Shown here piece after piece: positions 17,835 to 27,714 of a stretch of 64,000 bases of DNA; position 1 is the stretch's first letter, and each line of letters starts with the position of its first letter. Where the stretch lies: NCBI GenBank assembly GCA_027371825.1, contig DAHXLE010000025.1, positions 1-64,000 on the forward strand. Direction: 5' to 3'. The notes below the pieces were generated by a model that saw nothing but the letters and a program-made list of their open reading frames with translations, did no database searches and was not told the origin of the DNA. The translations under genes were made by a program, and so were the position numbers. Origin of the DNA: Candidatus Saccharimonadota bacterium (GTDB lineage Bacteria > Patescibacteriota > Saccharimonadia > Saccharimonadales > UBA4665).

Positions 17835-19880
17835 ATGTCTATAGTGAATCAACCGGACGAAAACATTAAACTGATCAAAGGAGTTGGCTCCGTTCTGGCG
17901 AATAAACTTAATGGTGCCGGCATAACCACCGTTTTGTCATTGCTAGAGTATTTCCCTAGACGTTACGAAGATTATTCGAACATATCCAAAATCATCGATT
18001 TGAAGCCCGGAACGGTAACCATCAAAGCCTATATTAAGGATATAAAGGGCAGGTATGTTCGTCGAGGTTTTCATATCACCGAGGCAGTCGCAAGTGATGA
18101 TTCAAGCAGTGTCAGACTTATATGGTTTAATCAACCCTATAGAGAAAAGGGCTTTACCCCCGGGTGCTTGTATTACATATCGGGCCAGTTTGGTCTCCAA
18201 AGAGGAAGACTCTTAATATTAAACCCCAGCGTCGAAAGAGACGTGGACTTTCCCGTCAACACCGCCAGAATTCTAGCGGTATATCGTGAGGCCAAAGGAC
18301 TTAAATCAAGACAAATCAGAAAGCTTATTAGTGAATGCCGGCCGATGATAGCGGATATGGATGAAACTTTACCGGATTGGGTAGTTCGGGACTATAAACT
18401 TATGAGCCGGGCTCAAGCCGTAGAAGCAATTCACTTCCCCGAAAGTCTAGAGAACTTAAGTAACGCCAAACGACGGATAGGGTTTGAGGAAGTCTTTAAT
18501 CTTGTGCTAGCGTGTCTGAGCGCCAAGTATGAAATCAAATCGGAGCAAACTCTGACGGTTAAATTCAATGTGCAACTAGCTAAAGAATTTGTTAAAAATT
18601 TGCCATTTAAGCTAACCGATGATCAACGATTGGCTGTCATGAGTATCTATAAGGACTTGGAGCATCATCAACCCATGAATAGGCTCATAGAAGGTGACGT
18701 CGGTTCCGGTAAGACTGTGGTAGCGGCCATGGGCTCTCTCATGGCAATTGCCGAAGGGTATCAAGTAGTAATGATGGCACCGACCGAGATATTGGCCCGT
18801 CAGCACGCAAATACTGTTTATAATCTATTATCTCCCATGCACACGGAGAATACGGTAGCTTTACTGGTCGGATCTCTTACGAAGGTCGAAAAGAACAGAG
18901 CTATAAAGTCTATAGCCTCCGGAAGAGCTAAGTTCATCATAGGTACGCATGCTTTGATTCAGGAACGGGTAGATATGCATAACCTGGCTCTGATTATTAT
19001 CGACGAACAACATAGGTTTGGTGTAAACCAACGCCAAACACTAATAAAAAAAGCCGGGCATATGCCTCACGTGCTAAGTCTTAGCGCCACTCCCATACCA
19101 AGATCATTAGCTTTAACCGTTTTTAGAGAGTTAAGCATTTCTAGACTTAAAACGAACCCGTCTGGAAGAAAAAACGTCATAACTAAGATTGTAATGCCCG
19201 GAATCAGAACCCGCATATATGAGTTTATTGATGAACAAATCGAAAAAGGAAGACAGGTATTTATCGTGACCCCGCTTGTTAACGAGTCGTTTGTTAGTAA
19301 CGCAGTATCGGCTGAAGAGGTATTTGATAAACTAAAAACCGGTCCCTTTAAAAAACGCCGCATCGGCTTACTCCACGGCAAACAGAAACCGGCATTAAAA
19401 AATGAAATAATGAACGAGTTCGTTATGGGAAAACTAGACATCCTGGTTTCCACGACCGTTATTGAGGTGGGCGTTGATGTTCCCAATGCCACGATTATGA
19501 TAATAGAGAATGCCGAAAGATTTGGCCTGGCTCAACTGCACCAGCTAAGAGGCAGGGTTGGTCGTGGTAAATATCAGGGCTACTGTTATCTGATGGTCGG
19601 CAGTAGTCAGGCATCGACATCCAGGCTCAGAGCTCTCGAAAGCTCATCGGATGGTTTCGAACTGGCTGAGCTGGATCTTAAGCTCCGAGGTCCAGGCGCA
19701 ATTTACGGAACGATACAGCACGGTGCGTTAGACCTTAAGATAGCCCAACTCAATGATAAAACTCTTATCGCTGAAGCATCAGAAGCGGCAGACATGTTTA
19801 TGGCTAAAGATAATTTGTTAAAATATCCAAGGCTATCTGAAGCAGTAGCTGAACTCAAAATGGTCACTAATTTAAATTAG
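17835..19880 (+). CDS. recG: ATP-dependent DNA helicase RecG
   Basis: RLIEGDVGSGKTVVA, APTEILARQH, IIDEQHRFGVNQR, SATPIPRSLAL, QLRGRVGRG. Confidence 0.96.
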   Translation: MSIVNQPDENIKLIKGVGSVLANKLNGAGITTVLSLLEYFPRRYEDYSNISKIIDLKPGTVTIKAYIKDIKGRYVRRGFHITEAVASDDSSSVRLIWFNQPYREKGFTPGCLYYISGQFGLQRGRLLILNPSVERDVDFPVNTARILAVYREAKGLKSRQIRKLISECRPMIADMDETLPDWVVRDYKLMSRAQAVEAIHFPESLENLSNAKRRIGFEEVFNLVLACLSAKYEIKSEQTLTVKFNVQLAKEFVKNLPFKLTDDQRLAVMSIYKDLEHHQPMNRLIEGDVGSGKTVVAAMGSLMAIAEGYQVVMMAPTEILARQHANTVYNLLSPMHTENTVALLVGSLTKVEKNRAIKSIASGRAKFIIGTHALIQERVDMHNLALIIIDEQHRFGVNQRQTLIKKAGHMPHVLSLSATPIPRSLALTVFRELSISRLKTNPSGRKNVITKIVMPGIRTRIYEFIDEQIEKGRQVFIVTPLVNESFVSNAVSAEEVFDKLKTGPFKKRRIGLLHGKQKPALKNEIMNEFVMGKLDILVSTTVIEVGVDVPNATIMIIENAERFGLAQLHQLRGRVGRGKYQGYCYLMVGSSQASTSRLRALESSSDGFELAELDLKLRGPGAIYGTIQHGALDLKIAQLNDKTLIAEASEAADMFMAKDNLLKYPRLSEAVAELKMVTNLN

Positions 19881-19905
19881 CGTCACAGGAAGGTATTGAT
19901 TCCAG

Positions 19906-20706
19906 ATGTATTCCAGGTTAATCTCGACTCATCAGAAAATTGATAAATTAGCTTACGCTATACTCAAAGAGTATTGCGGCAACACTTCTGTATTAAATCT
20001 GAAAGACATTTTACATTACGAGGGATCTAAAGGACCTGATGCTCCACGACTATATGCGACCGAGAGCTCGACGCCATGGCATTACTATGACCCTTCAGGA
20101 ACCGTTCCACAATTACCGTTCCTAGACATACTAAAAGACCATTACACCGAACTTATCAAACAGCTGAAACTAAGAGATGTTCATCAAAGTTGTTTTGAAG
20201 CAGCTTGGTTAGCCCATGCTTTAGTCGACGGGCTAACTCCTCCTCATCATTTTCCGGTGGAAGCTGAACTGGAAGCGTTACACGGAGCTAGCGTTGATCA
20301 ACGAGAAAAGATCAGCTCGCACCTGCTTGTTAAGGGGCCGTCTAAAATCCAATCATTTAGTAGAAGCTGGAGACTAACAGGACCCAAAGGGATGTTAACC
20401 CAACACACATACTTTGAAGCTAACGCCGGACTAGCGGCAGTACGCATTCGCGCCCAAGATATAGCCGTTAATGATGATCTCCTCAAAAGGCTTAGTCCAG
20501 ATGCTCTCATAGAGATATTCGAAAAGTATGCTCATGAAGTAGATTCACTGGATTTGTTTAAGCGTTTCGTAAAACGTGGCTGGAGTTTAAAACTAACCCG
20601 TTTGACCCGTAAAGAACTTATCCCTAAGATGGTTAAACTAGTGCTTATTGCCTGGTACGGAGCTCTTTTAGAAGCCGGTGTAATTCAAAGCGGAGAAGAG
20701 TCTTGA
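19906..20706 (+). CDS. Conserved hypothetical; weak resemblance to zinc-dependent phospholipase C / S1-P1 nuclease fold
   Basis: ORF packed between recG and rsmD; His-rich TPWHYYDPSG and AAWLAHALVDGLTPPHHFP patterns. Confidence 0.55.
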   Translation: MYSRLISTHQKIDKLAYAILKEYCGNTSVLNLKDILHYEGSKGPDAPRLYATESSTPWHYYDPSGTVPQLPFLDILKDHYTELIKQLKLRDVHQSCFEAAWLAHALVDGLTPPHHFPVEAELEALHGASVDQREKISSHLLVKGPSKIQSFSRSWRLTGPKGMLTQHTYFEANAGLAAVRIRAQDIAVNDDLLKRLSPDALIEIFEKYAHEVDSLDLFKRFVKRGWSLKLTRLTRKELIPKMVKLVLIAWYGALLEAGVIQSGEES

Positions 20707-21242
20707 GGATAATTGCCGGTATTTACGGCGGCAGACAATACATTGCTCCTAACACTGTCAAAACACACCCAATGAGCGACAAGATGAAGGGGGCGATATT
20801 TAACGCCCTTGGTGATTTAAGTGATCTAAAAGTATTAGATGCCTTTGCCGGGAGTGGCGGTTTGGGATACGAGGCCTTAAGTCGAGGGGCGGACTACGTA
20901 GTACTAGTAGACTATGATAGACAAGCACAAAAATGCATAGTCACCAATATCGACAGTCTAAAGATAGGCGATAAGGCCAAAGTAATATCTGCCGATATTG
21001 GGTCATGGTTAAAGACTTCTTCAGAGCAATTCGATGTCATTTTAGCCGATCCCCCCTACGATTCAATAAAACTAAACCTTATAAGTGCATTAGCAGAAAG
21101 ATTAAACCCGGGAGGAATATTTGTGTTATCTTACCCCGGCAAACAAACACCCCCGACTATTGATAATTTCAAGATAATATCAAACAAGAATTATCGAGAC
21201 TCTCAACTGATCTTCTACATCAACAAGGTTAATGTTAATTAG
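20703..21242 (+). CDS. rsmD: 16S rRNA (guanine966-N2)-methyltransferase RsmD
   Basis: MRIIAGIYGGRQ, MSDKMKGAIFNALGD, LDAFAGSGGLGYEALSRGA, ILADPPYD; TTG start overlapping upstream stop. Confidence 0.93.
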   Translation: MRIIAGIYGGRQYIAPNTVKTHPMSDKMKGAIFNALGDLSDLKVLDAFAGSGGLGYEALSRGADYVVLVDYDRQAQKCIVTNIDSLKIGDKAKVISADIGSWLKTSSEQFDVILADPPYDSIKLNLISALAERLNPGGIFVLSYPGKQTPPTIDNFKIISNKNYRDSQLIFYINKVNVN

Positions 21243-21248
21243 TTGTTT

Positions 21249-21890
21249 CTATTTAGATCTGGATTTAAGAAGTTTTTGAATTTGTATATAGCGTATGGCT
21301 GGAGCGCATATATATAGGTAAAACAGTATATAGCCGATGATGATTATTGATAAAATAGCCAAGACTACATATACAGCCAGCATTTCCCAGATACTCCTAG
21401 AGTAGCGTTTTGCATTTTGAGCTGACATTCGCATAGCCTCGATTGCGCTAGTGTTTTTGTCGAATAAATAATAAGGGGCAAGGAAAAACCGATGGACAAC
21501 GAATAGACCCGGCACAACAAAGAGCACCAATCCGATAACGGTCAACGACACTATCATGACAAGCAGCGCAAGATATCTAGCCATATACGGTAGGCTCTCT
21601 TGAATTGCTGGCAATAAGTCAATCTTGAGACCTCTAACCGATTTTAACTGTGCAACGATAAGTGCTGGAGCGCATAAAATTGTTCCTCCGTAAGAAAGCA
21701 GATATAGCATAACCGAGTTCTTGGGAAAAACTATATATCCTATAAAAGTCAGCAATAACGGGATGAGTATTAGTTCTAAAAATGTAATAAGATTTACATT
21801 AATAGCTTGCCAGCTCGGTTTAAATAAATCGATAGCAGAGGGTAGTGTTGCAGCATCATCGGCGGTATTATTCTTTTGTTTTTCAACCAT
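21249..21890 (-). CDS. Multi-pass membrane protein of unknown function
   Basis: ORF with several hydrophobic helices; start MVEKQKN at 21890 preferred. Confidence 0.6.
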   Translation of the reverse strand: MVEKQKNNTADDAATLPSAIDLFKPSWQAINVNLITFLELILIPLLLTFIGYIVFPKNSVMLYLLSYGGTILCAPALIVAQLKSVRGLKIDLLPAIQESLPYMARYLALLVMIVSLTVIGLVLFVVPGLFVVHRFFLAPYYLFDKNTSAIEAMRMSAQNAKRYSRSIWEMLAVYVVLAILSIIIIGYILFYLYICAPAIRYIQIQKLLKSRSK

Positions 21891-21963
21891 ATAGCCTAAA
21901 CTATCCGTTATGAGGCCCCTTTTTGTCAACGGGCTTTATGAAATCAAAGGATAATAGCTAATT

Positions 21964-22047
21964 GCCGAGGTGGCGAAATGGTAGACGCACTAGCTTTAGG
22001 AGCTAGCGGAGCAATCCATGGAGGTTCAAGTCCTCTCCTCGGCACCA
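21964..22047 (+). tRNA. tRNA-Leu (UAG)
   Basis: GCCGAGG...CCTCGGC A CCA; anticodon TAG in the loop; GGTTCAAGTCC T arm; CCA encoded. Confidence 0.95.
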
Positions 22048-22361
22048 ATAATACCTAAGTAGTTGCCAATTTATTTTCGTTTGTCGTTAAAGCGTATAAC
22101 TTTAACTTGTTAGATTTCTAAGGAATGTCGATAATAACGTATTTTTACTTTTGAACCGTATATTGTCCATGACAGAATATTAGTTGAAGTAAGTGGCGCT
22201 GCTCTAGGTAAAAACATAGTGCTTACTAATATCGCTACAATTCGGGTTTGTGTAAGAAAGCGACTAACTAAATAGGACTCGTCGTGAATTATATCTTTGT
22301 GCTATCATAGCATTAGCAAAATTGAGAGCAATAACTATAGGGAGCTGCAGTATAAGTAATT

Positions 22362-23993
22362 ATGAGTAAGCTGGCACACTACCTTCAAGAACACGTAACC
22401 GGGGAAGTGACTACCGCAGAAGATGTACTAAATCACTTTGCGACCGACGGAAGTATACTTACTCTGAAACCTTCGGTAGTGGTATATCCTCATAACGAAG
22501 GCGATGTTAGAAAGACGATGCGATTTACTTGGCAACTGGCGGAGCGCGGCAGAATTATACCAATTACTCCGCGAGGCAGCGGCACCAACACTACCGGTTC
22601 AGCTTTAGGTAGCGGTATTGTTATGGTATTTCCGGCCCACATGAATAAAATTGTCGAGATTGATGGTAAGACGGGCATGGTCAAGGTAGAACCGGGCATA
22701 AATTATGGCCGGGTTGAGCAAACTCTAAATACTCACGAACAATTCTTGCCTCCGTTTCCGTCGAGCGGTGAGTTCTCGACGATTGGAGGTGCAGTAGCAG
22801 ATAATCTATCTGGAGAGCGAACGATTAAGTATGGCACAACCCTTGATTACGTAAAAGCTCTGCGGGTGGTACTTGCTAACGGTGAGGTTATTGAGACGGG
22901 CAGACTTAACAAGAGAGACTTAAATAAAAAACTGGGATTAACAACCTTCGAGGGAGAGATATATCGGGCTATTGATACTCTCCTGGAGGAAAATAGGAAA
23001 GTCGTTCTTGCTTCCAGACTTAAGGTTAGTTCAAATAGCGCCGGTTATAATCTTTTCGATGTAAAAAATAAAGAAGGTTTTGACCTAACCCCGTTATTCG
23101 TCGGTGCGCAAGGTACTCTAGGGATCATAACCGAAGTTACTCTAGATACAATTGCTTACAATCCCGACACGACTCTATTGGTGGGAATGTTTAGTGACAT
23201 CAAGCAGCTCCAACAAGCAATAATAGAATTTAAATCTATAGACGATCTCCCTTCCAAAATGGAAATGATAGATCGTGGGTTGCTGGAAATCAGTGACCGC
23301 ATAAACCCGAATCACCTGAATGGTGTCATTCAACCTCCTTATCCAGAGGCTGTATTGATAGTAGAATTCGATGATCACGGAGAGCGGCAGCAAAAAAAAG
23401 CAGCCAAAAGGGGATTGAGAATACTCGAAAAATATTCGACCGGTTGTAAAGTTACCACCGATCCATCTGAGAAAGCCAGTCTCTGGAAGCTTCGACGCGC
23501 CGTATCTACCGCTATTATTCACTCCGAAAATAGTATGAAGGCGCTGCCAATACTAGAGGGAGCCGTTGTACCGGTTCATAAATATGCTGAGTTCGTAGAG
23601 GGCACTAAATCTATCATAAAAAATAATAAACTCGTTGCTCCGTTGTGGGGACATGCAGGAGATGGTGATTTATATGTAAGGCCGTATCTAGATGTCAGCC
23701 AAGTTGGTAACAGGCAGACGATTTTTAGGGTGATGGATGAGTACTATTCTCTTGCTCTCAGTTTAAAAGGGAGTACTTCCTCCTCGGGAAGTGACGGACG
23801 GTTAAAGGCGCCGTATTTAAATCGCATGTATGGTAACGAAGTCTACGATCTATTTAAGAAAGCCAAACATATCCTAGACCCTTATAATATCTTAAACCCC
23901 GGCGTTAAGATCGGCGTAACCATAGACCACATTAAACCTTTGCTCAGAAATGAATATAAAACGCACTGGCACGATCATTTACCTCAAGGGTAA
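22362..23993 (+). CDS. FAD-binding oxidase (GlcD / D-lactate dehydrogenase-like)
   Basis: ITPRGSGTNTTGSALGSGIV and FPSSGEFSTIGGAVADNLSGERTIKYGTT FAD-binding PCMH motifs; WGHAGDGDLYVRP. Confidence 0.88.
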   Translation: MSKLAHYLQEHVTGEVTTAEDVLNHFATDGSILTLKPSVVVYPHNEGDVRKTMRFTWQLAERGRIIPITPRGSGTNTTGSALGSGIVMVFPAHMNKIVEIDGKTGMVKVEPGINYGRVEQTLNTHEQFLPPFPSSGEFSTIGGAVADNLSGERTIKYGTTLDYVKALRVVLANGEVIETGRLNKRDLNKKLGLTTFEGEIYRAIDTLLEENRKVVLASRLKVSSNSAGYNLFDVKNKEGFDLTPLFVGAQGTLGIITEVTLDTIAYNPDTTLLVGMFSDIKQLQQAIIEFKSIDDLPSKMEMIDRGLLEISDRINPNHLNGVIQPPYPEAVLIVEFDDHGERQQKKAAKRGLRILEKYSTGCKVTTDPSEKASLWKLRRAVSTAIIHSENSMKALPILEGAVVPVHKYAEFVEGTKSIIKNNKLVAPLWGHAGDGDLYVRPYLDVSQVGNRQTIFRVMDEYYSLALSLKGSTSSSGSDGRLKAPYLNRMYGNEVYDLFKKAKHILDPYNILNPGVKIGVTIDHIKPLLRNEYKTHWHDHLPQG

Positions 23994-24527
23994 TAATACT
24001 TTTTGATAATAGACTTGGCCCATGAACCCAGTGCTCCAGAAAACTACTATAACCAGGCTAGTTAAATATGTATTCAACAAAATCACATCTGGACATATGA
24101 CGCAGCAAAAACCGGTCTGCTGAACCTTTTGAAAGTATTAGTGGTTGGCTACTTCGTAGATCAGATGTTAATAGGGTGTTACGACTACTAGAGGCTTCAC
24201 GCAGGTAATTTTATGAAACAGTACCAGTCCTAATAGAAAAGCACCACTACTGTCTTTAGAAGCCGTTTAAATCCAATACATGCCGAACAAGCAATAAGTT
24301 GGGATGCTCTACCGTAACTGGCGCCCATTTGAACCATGCCATATTTAAGAACGTATTCTGTCACTCCCATTAAAATGAACACACTGCGCAAAGTCAGCCA
24401 GGACTACTAAATTATTAATGACTTTGCAAGCACTAGTACAATACTATTTTATAGAAAACAGCCAAGCAGGTTGATGCCAAGAAATTCGAGTGTAAATCTA
24501 TTTAAGAGAGTAGTTTATCCCAGATTA

Positions 24528-25571
24528 TTAGATATATAGTCTCTCAACAAACTGTCCTACGACCAGTTGTCCAGCTAGACTACGAGCGATGTCAAAAGTA
24601 CTTGCAGTCTTTGAATCTACCATTTCCTGAAGCTTCCCTGTTATTTCATTTTTCAGCGTTCTTTCATCAATCCCGACCACACTTAGAAACGCTTGTGTTT
24701 CAGGAATAGTTAAACTCTGTGGTTTTATGGTTTCTAAGGGCGCAGCATCTCGCCGGGAACAGTTGTACCCCACGCTGATCTGTGGATATCTATACGCTGA
24801 TCCGATCCCGGCAAGTGAGTATGCCATTGATTCTACGAGCGCTTTGCCGGCTATAGAAGCAACACTCGGTTTCACTTGTACGCCAGGGTTCATGCCGGCA
24901 AGTTCAAGGGTCAATGCCGCATAGAAACTGTCTTCCTCTGAACTACGGTCGACGTTGGTTTGAATGTGTTCCACGCCGAGAGCCAAATGGCCTGCTCCCA
25001 TTGCAATGTCATGTATAAACTGCCAGTCGCTTTCATCTCGAAGAGATTCTGGTACAAGGGCTATGCTTGTTTTTGAATCAGGCTTGGTAAAAAAGTCCGG
25101 AAACTGCCCCTTATTAGGACGCAGCTCATAGCCTTTTAAGTTGATGTGAATCCCCGGGAACATAGTGAAGTCTACCGTTTCCTCGGTTGCACCGGTTTTG
25201 CCGGCAAAGAATCTCTTTGGATTCCATCCTGTTTCCGCAAGATTCGCCAGAAAAGGTGTGCCTGGTGCAGATTGAGCCTTAATGGCGTCTAGGTCTTCGA
25301 TCGTTCTAACGGCTAACTCTTCACGGTTTTGAAGAGGATGCCTGGTCCCGAAAATAAAACTTAAGTTAGCTTTATGCCACGGGTCAAACTTAGTTTCATT
25401 GGTAATGGCATCAAGCTCGTAAAATACTTCTATTAGTCGTTCGTCTTTTGTGTCCACACCGCTACCGGTCTCGGCTTCCTTTAGTAGTGCGCCAATATTA
25501 CTTGGTAGTTGAGGATAGAAAGCTCTTATTGATTTATGGGCCCGTACTTCATCAGTCGTCTTTTCCATCAA
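24528..25571 (-). CDS. Hypothetical protein, no family recognised
   Basis: 347 aa ORF with balanced composition and no low-complexity sequence. Confidence 0.65.
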   Translation of the reverse strand: MMEKTTDEVRAHKSIRAFYPQLPSNIGALLKEAETGSGVDTKDERLIEVFYELDAITNETKFDPWHKANLSFIFGTRHPLQNREELAVRTIEDLDAIKAQSAPGTPFLANLAETGWNPKRFFAGKTGATEETVDFTMFPGIHINLKGYELRPNKGQFPDFFTKPDSKTSIALVPESLRDESDWQFIHDIAMGAGHLALGVEHIQTNVDRSSEEDSFYAALTLELAGMNPGVQVKPSVASIAGKALVESMAYSLAGIGSAYRYPQISVGYNCSRRDAAPLETIKPQSLTIPETQAFLSVVGIDERTLKNEITGKLQEMVDSKTASTFDIARSLAGQLVVGQFVERLYI

Positions 25572-25720
25572 TAATTTCCTTTCTTTGTGAAAGATTATAT
25601 AGGACTACTATAGGGTTGCAAGCAACAGCTGAATGCTATTGTCGCAAGCGATGACCAGCCAAATCCTTTTAGTCCAGTCTATCGAAGTTACATGGACGTG
25701 TATTGCCAGTCAGTCCGGAT

Positions 25721-25805
25721 TGGTGCGCGAGAGAGGACTTGAACCTCCAAGCCTTGCGGCACTTGCCCCTCAGACAAGCGTGTCTACCGATTCCACCACT
25801 CGCGC
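25721..25805 (-). tRNA. tRNA-Leu (GAG)
   Basis: Reverse complement GCGCGAG...CTCGCGC A CCA; anticodon loop CTGAGGG; class II variable arm. Confidence 0.93.
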
Positions 25806-25876
25806 ATATCTGTTATTCTATCATTCTCTTCAGTTATTGAGAATCCCAAATTTTTTGATACAATGACTCAGTCTGC

Positions 25877-25953
25877 GGGTGATTAGCTCAGTTGGCTAGA
25901 GCGCCTCGTTTACACCGAGGAGGTCGGGGGTTCAAGTCTCTCATCACCCACCA
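25877..25953 (+). tRNA. tRNA-Val (UAC)
   Basis: GGGTGAT...ATCACCC A CCA; anticodon loop TTTACAC. Confidence 0.95.
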
Positions 25954-26185
25954 TGAAAGTTGATAACACAAGTTTCCGCTGTCGGAATAAATGATTTAAC
26001 GCTATTACCGAATTAATTCTGGGGCTCCAGAAATTAAGTCGTTATAGGTTGGTAATTTGTCAAAGAGTAATCCCGAAGAACTTTGCCTTAATGATCGGGT
26101 CCTTCTGCTGCAATAGCAGATAGTCAATATGTTCCAAAAAGTACGTTACGATCGCTAGAATCTTATAAGATCTAACGGCCTGTTG

Positions 26186-26902
26186 TTATTTATCAAGCTC
26201 CAAGTCTTTAATTTTGATTCCCAATTTCGTAATCACCTCCTTCATATATTTAATTGTTATCTCCGAAGTCAAAAATGTCAGCCTCTCCATAGCAGGCCCA
26301 ATTTGTGTTTTGAGCGCTTTTATCGTGGCGTGAATGATCAGCTCATCGATCTTAATAACTGCCTATCGCCGTTCCCATACGGTGAGCATGGAACCGGTAA
26401 GGGCTTCAACGTATTCAGAAGCGATAAGAATACTCTGCACGAACTCCGTCGGGGTTTTATCAAAATCAGCTTTCTTGATCCGGAATCTGTGGCCAGGCTT
26501 GTAGCAGTGGTAGGCCGAGAAGTAACCGCCGTGTCTGCCGCGCGAAGCGCTATCAAGTAACGGCTTCTCACGGTGCGGGCAGAGGATGACCCGTTTATAG
26601 GGATATTCGGGATTCTTAACACCTTTCTTGGGCTGGAATTCAGGTGGCTGGCGTCTGAATATCGCTATCTCGTCGTCCTTCTCGGTAATAACGACCTTAC
26701 TACGATTTGCCTGATTGAATTCGGCTATAGAGACAAGGCCATCGAATTTGCACTTTACAGGCTTGCCTTGCGTCCACTGTTCCGGTTTGGCGGCTGCATA
26801 GAACGGGTTCTCCATAATGCTCCATAATACTCCTGAAATCTTCGTGGACTCGGAAGACTGTTTTAGGCTTAGTTGATGGCGAAGAACCGGAGAGAATCGC
26901 AC
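26186..26902 (-). pseudogene. Remnant of a large serine recombinase (recombinase and zinc-ribbon region; catalytic N-terminus absent; in-frame TAG)
   Basis: ISGVLWSIMENPFYAA...GLVSIAEFNQANRSKV...VILCPHREKPLLDSASRGRHGGYFSAYHCYKPGH resembles recombinase/zinc-ribbon regions; frame runs past TAG (26365-26363) to TAA at 26188-26186. Confidence 0.72.
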
Positions 26903-26946
26903 TACCCATGCAACTCGAGGAGGGGTGATGGCGGTATAATGGTCTT

Positions 26947-27693
26947 ATGAGCAAATATCAACCGTTCCTGGACGAGTCGGGTGACCATGGGCTTAAGACT
27001 ATCGATCCGAATTTCCCCGTTTTTGTTCTTACTGGTCTGCTCTTTTCGAATGCAAGTTACCGCGTAGTATGTAAACGTGTTGACGCGTTCAAGCAGAAGT
27101 TTTTCGGCTCCACGGGTGTTATCTTGCATCGCCGTGATATGCGTAAGTACGAACGGGGCTTTGAGATATTATTTGATGAAGATGTATAGCGCCGCTTTTA
27201 CATAGAGCTGAATCGTATTCTACAAGAGGCAGACTATACTATTATTGCTTCCGTCATAGATAAGCAACGCCACATTGAGCAGTACGGCAAGTTCGCTGAC
27301 GACCCTTACGAAATAGCTCTTACGTTTGTATTGGAACGTACACTCTTCGAGGCGGATGATAAGCACGACGTTGAAGGTATCCATGTTACCATAGAAGGTC
27401 GCGGTAAGAAGGAAGACCGGCTACTTGCCAAGCGCTACAATGAGCTGCTTTACCGAGGTACCGGTCAAGTTGAGGCGCGGCGCATACTTCAGACATACGA
27501 CCAGGATCTCGAAGTACGACTTAAAACTGATAATGATTGCGGCCTACAACTTGCGGACCTGTGTGCCTATCCAATCGCACGGTATTTTATGAACAATAAC
27601 GAGCCAAACCCCGCGTACGAAGTAATAAAAGGCAAAATACGGAAGGGTCCTAAAGGGGTGATTGGCTACGGTGTCAAAGTATTCCCGAAATAA
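26947..27693 (+). pseudogene. DUF3800-like protein gene interrupted by an in-frame TAG (27187-27189)
   Basis: YQPFLDESGDHG... N-terminus and LQLADLCAYPIARY C-terminal motif lie in the same frame, split by one TAG. Confidence 0.75.
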
Positions 27694-27714
27694 AGCCAAA
27701 CAAAAAGCCTCCTA

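Noticed and set aside
26183-26560. 125-aa plus-strand ORF at the recombinase locus
   Set aside because: Antisense to the recombinase remnant, which has recognisable family motifs
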